Shown: piece after piece, positions 5,435 through 6,253 of the stretch
Layout of the letters: each line of letters starts with the position of its first letter
Numbering within the stretch: the stretch's first letter is position 1
From: Candidatus Falkowbacteria bacterium RIFOXYC2_FULL_48_21
GTDB taxonomy: Bacteria > Patescibacteriota > Patescibacteriia > UBA11705 > JABHMO01
Assembly (NCBI GenBank): GCA_001778275.1
Contig: MFGM01000068.1
Location: forward strand, 1-6,253
Length of the DNA stretch: 6,253 nt
Reading direction: 5' to 3'
Notes under the pieces: model-generated
Database searches by the model: none
What the model saw: only the letters and a program-made list of their open reading frames with translations
What the model was told of the DNA's origin: nothing
Made by a program: the position numbers and the translations under genes

Positions 5435-5463
5435 AGTTTATGATATTTTTATCGTGGTGTCAA
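5435..5463 (-). promoter_or_regulatory. Sigma70-type promoter for the two-helix membrane protein gene
   Basis: On the minus strand a perfect TTGACA (-35, 5458-5463) is followed after 17 bases by TAAACT (-10, 5435-5440, 4 of 6 matches). Transcription would start near 5428, giving a leader of about 35 bases that contains the AGGAGG site. The A/T-rich tract 5465-5488 just upstream could act as an UP element. Its position directly after the terminator of the upstream gene fits an independent transcript. Confidence 0.65.
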
Positions 5464-5475
5464 TGGTATTTTTTT

Positions 5476-5509
5476 GAAAAAAAATACCACCCCGACGATG
5501 TCGGGGTGG
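5476..5509 (-). terminator. Rho-independent terminator of the 5522-6253 gene group
   Basis: On the minus strand a perfect 10-bp stem, CCACCCCGAC with GTCGGGGTGG (5500-5509 and 5487-5496), closes a 3-base loop and runs into TATTTTTTTT. It begins 12 bases after the stop codon at 5522. A second, A/T-only palindrome (5465-5488) overlaps the T-run. Confidence 0.9.
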
Positions 5510-5521
5510 GGTTGCGAACGT

Positions 5522-5803
5522 TTACTGCACGGTCGGCTGGTTAAGCCAGGCCAGTACCGTGCATCCTGCCTCGAGGCGCTGACGAATCAGCTCCTCCTCG
5601 CGGTAGGAGTTCAGGTAGGCGGCGATCACGTCTTCGTAAACTTCCGTCGCGTGTCGCTCGGCCATTTCCTTTGACACCTGGCCGCTCGGTGAGGAGAGAA
5701 ACAGGCGGACGATGGCGCGGCGTGCCGCATCTTTTGCTTCAGCTTTCGCCACCGCAAGAAACGAGGTCATCCGATTCTTTTCTTCTTGCGTCATGCCGCT
5801 CAT
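5522..5803 (-). CDS. Small helical protein of unknown function
   Basis: A 93-residue, soluble-looking protein, mostly helical by composition: MSGMTQEEKNRMTSFLAVAK, then AEAKDAARRAIVRLFL, and a second charged helical part (SKEMAERHATEVYEDVIAAY) ending in LEAGCTVLAWLNQPTVQ. There is no signal peptide or clear membrane segment. I recognise no family. The open frame continues upstream to 5935, but the ATG at 5803 is chosen because GGGAGGAGG (5809-5817) lies 5 bases before it and the upstream part has the composition of an out-of-frame reading of the neighbour. It overlaps the end of the upstream gene by 65 bases, which suggests coupled translation. A terminator follows directly. Confidence 0.82.
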   Translation of the reverse strand: MSGMTQEEKNRMTSFLAVAKAEAKDAARRAIVRLFLSSPSGQVSKEMAERHATEVYEDVIAAYLNSYREEELIRQRLEAGCTVLAWLNQPTVQ

Positions 5804-6173
5804 GAACACCTCCTCCCTTGAGAGTTGTTTCGACTTTCTCCACGCTGAACGGCACCATGCCGTCAACGTTGCGGGTTGTGTACCGGATCTCGAACTTGGC
5901 GTCCGAAAATTCCAGCGCCACTTCGCCGCCTTCATCGTCCCACTTGCTTGTTACTTCTACCTCGGAACCTTGTGGCGCCTTGCGCGCCACTGCTTCGGGA
6001 GATACGATCATGGTCGTGTACAGCAGTTTGCTGTACATTTCATTAACGGGTGAGGCGATCAATCCTAGCTCGCTGACAATCGCGAAAATCACGACGACAG
6101 TAAACCAGAACTTTGACCGGATTTGAACTCGGCCGATGGGGGTGAACAGGAAGCCGTAATCTTTCGTTTCCAT
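5739..6173 (-). CDS. Single-pass membrane protein of unknown function
   Basis: A 144-residue protein: a short cytoplasmic N-terminus (METKDYGFLFTPIGRVQIRS), one hydrophobic segment at about 22-41, and a probably extracytoplasmic region with beta-like alternation (GSEVEVTSKWDDEGGEVALE, then KFEIRYTTRNVDG). The segment could be an anchor or an uncut signal. I recognise no family. The ATG at 6173 is supported by AAGGAGGA (6178-6185). The last 21 or so residues (about 124-144) are read from DNA that also codes, in another frame, for the start of the next gene, and they look unlike the rest. A frame in which the stop would overlap the next start as ATGA is one shift away, so either the true end is uncertain or the overlap is real. 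Confidence 0.75.
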   Translation of the reverse strand: METKDYGFLFTPIGRVQIRSKFWFTVVVIFAIVSELGLIASPVNEMYSKLLYTTMIVSPEAVARKAPQGSEVEVTSKWDDEGGEVALEFSDAKFEIRYTTRNVDGMVPFSVEKVETTLKGGGVHERHDARRKESDDLVSCGGES

Positions 6174-6177
6174 GTCA

Positions 6178-6185
6178 TCCTCCTT
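6178..6185 (-). promoter_or_regulatory. Ribosome binding site of the single-pass membrane protein gene
   Basis: On the minus strand this reads AAGGAGGA, ending 4 bases before the ATG at 6173. It supports that start. It lies in a 24-base gap after the stop of the possible upstream gene. Confidence 0.8.
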
Positions 6186-6197
6186 TTTTTGTTGCGG

Positions 6198-6253
6198 TTA
6201 GAATCCGTCCGGCTCCGGACCGCAGAGGCACGGCCGGTTGTGGCAGGTGCTAC
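6198..6253 (-). CDS. Possible C-terminal end of an upstream gene
   Basis: One minus-strand frame is open from the window edge to a TAA at 6198-6200 and reads STCHNRPCLCGPEPDGF. Three cysteines in a short span and the 24-base distance to a gene with a good ribosome binding site suggest the end of an operon partner. Only 18 codons are visible, so chance cannot be excluded and no function can be given. Confidence 0.35.
   Translation of the reverse strand, partial: STCHNRPCLCGPEPDGF

Noticed and set aside
5474..6126. Several plus-strand frames of 66-113 codons opposite the minus-strand genes
   Set aside because: None has a ribosome binding site, and the opposite strand has strong sites, a promoter and terminators that fit the minus-strand reading.
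6207..6220. GTCCGG-CT-CCGGAC palindrome
   Set aside because: The two-base loop is too tight for a simple hairpin, no T-run follows at once, and it probably lies in the end of a coding region.

Overview
The window looks like a chromosomal piece of a Candidate Phyla Radiation (Patescibacteria, probably Parcubacteria-like) genome. The main reason is the run of small secreted pseudopilins with a GFTLIELLVV...REKARDTKR N-terminus, a style very common in that group, beside a PilC-type platform protein, a S11 D,D-carboxypeptidase and short unrecognised proteins. Plus-strand genes mostly lack Shine-Dalgarno sites. The lineage call is inference from protein style, not from a marker gene.

Plus strand, 1-5052. 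The window opens in the C-terminal third of a PilC/GspF inner-membrane platform protein (1-417). A 264-base spacer follows, holding a degenerate composite repeat (about 431-577) and a possible promoter. Then come three tandem type IV pilin-like genes (682-1128, 1161-1634, 1639-2106) that share a six-cysteine layout, and 16 bases later a secreted D-alanyl-D-alanine carboxypeptidase with an extra N-terminal beta-rich domain (2123-3334). After a long imperfect inverted repeat (3334-3455) lie a small coiled-coil protein (3466-3831), a perfect palindrome (3841-3872) and mnmA, the tRNA 2-thiouridylase (3895-5052). A near-perfect 52-base palindrome spans the mnmA stop codon.

Minus strand, 5104-6253. 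A convergent group of small unrecognised genes reads right to left: the tail of a possible Cys-containing protein (6198-6253), a single-pass membrane protein (5739-6173), a helical 93-residue protein (5522-5803), an intrinsic terminator, then a separate promoter and a two-helix membrane protein (5160-5393) with its own terminator. Its three complete genes have strong AGGAGG-type ribosome binding sites, unlike the plus-strand genes.

How it fits together: pilC plus three pseudopilins point to a type IV pilus or type II secretion-like envelope machine, and the carboxypeptidase would trim peptidoglycan in the same compartment. mnmA is housekeeping. The most unusual feature is that a repeat of the same family as the pilC-pilin spacer sits in frame inside mnmA and adds about 30 Lys/Arg/Gly/Gln-rich residues to the enzyme. 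Most of the longer spacers on the plus strand hold a different inverted-repeat element. I saw no CRISPR array, tRNA, rRNA or transposase.
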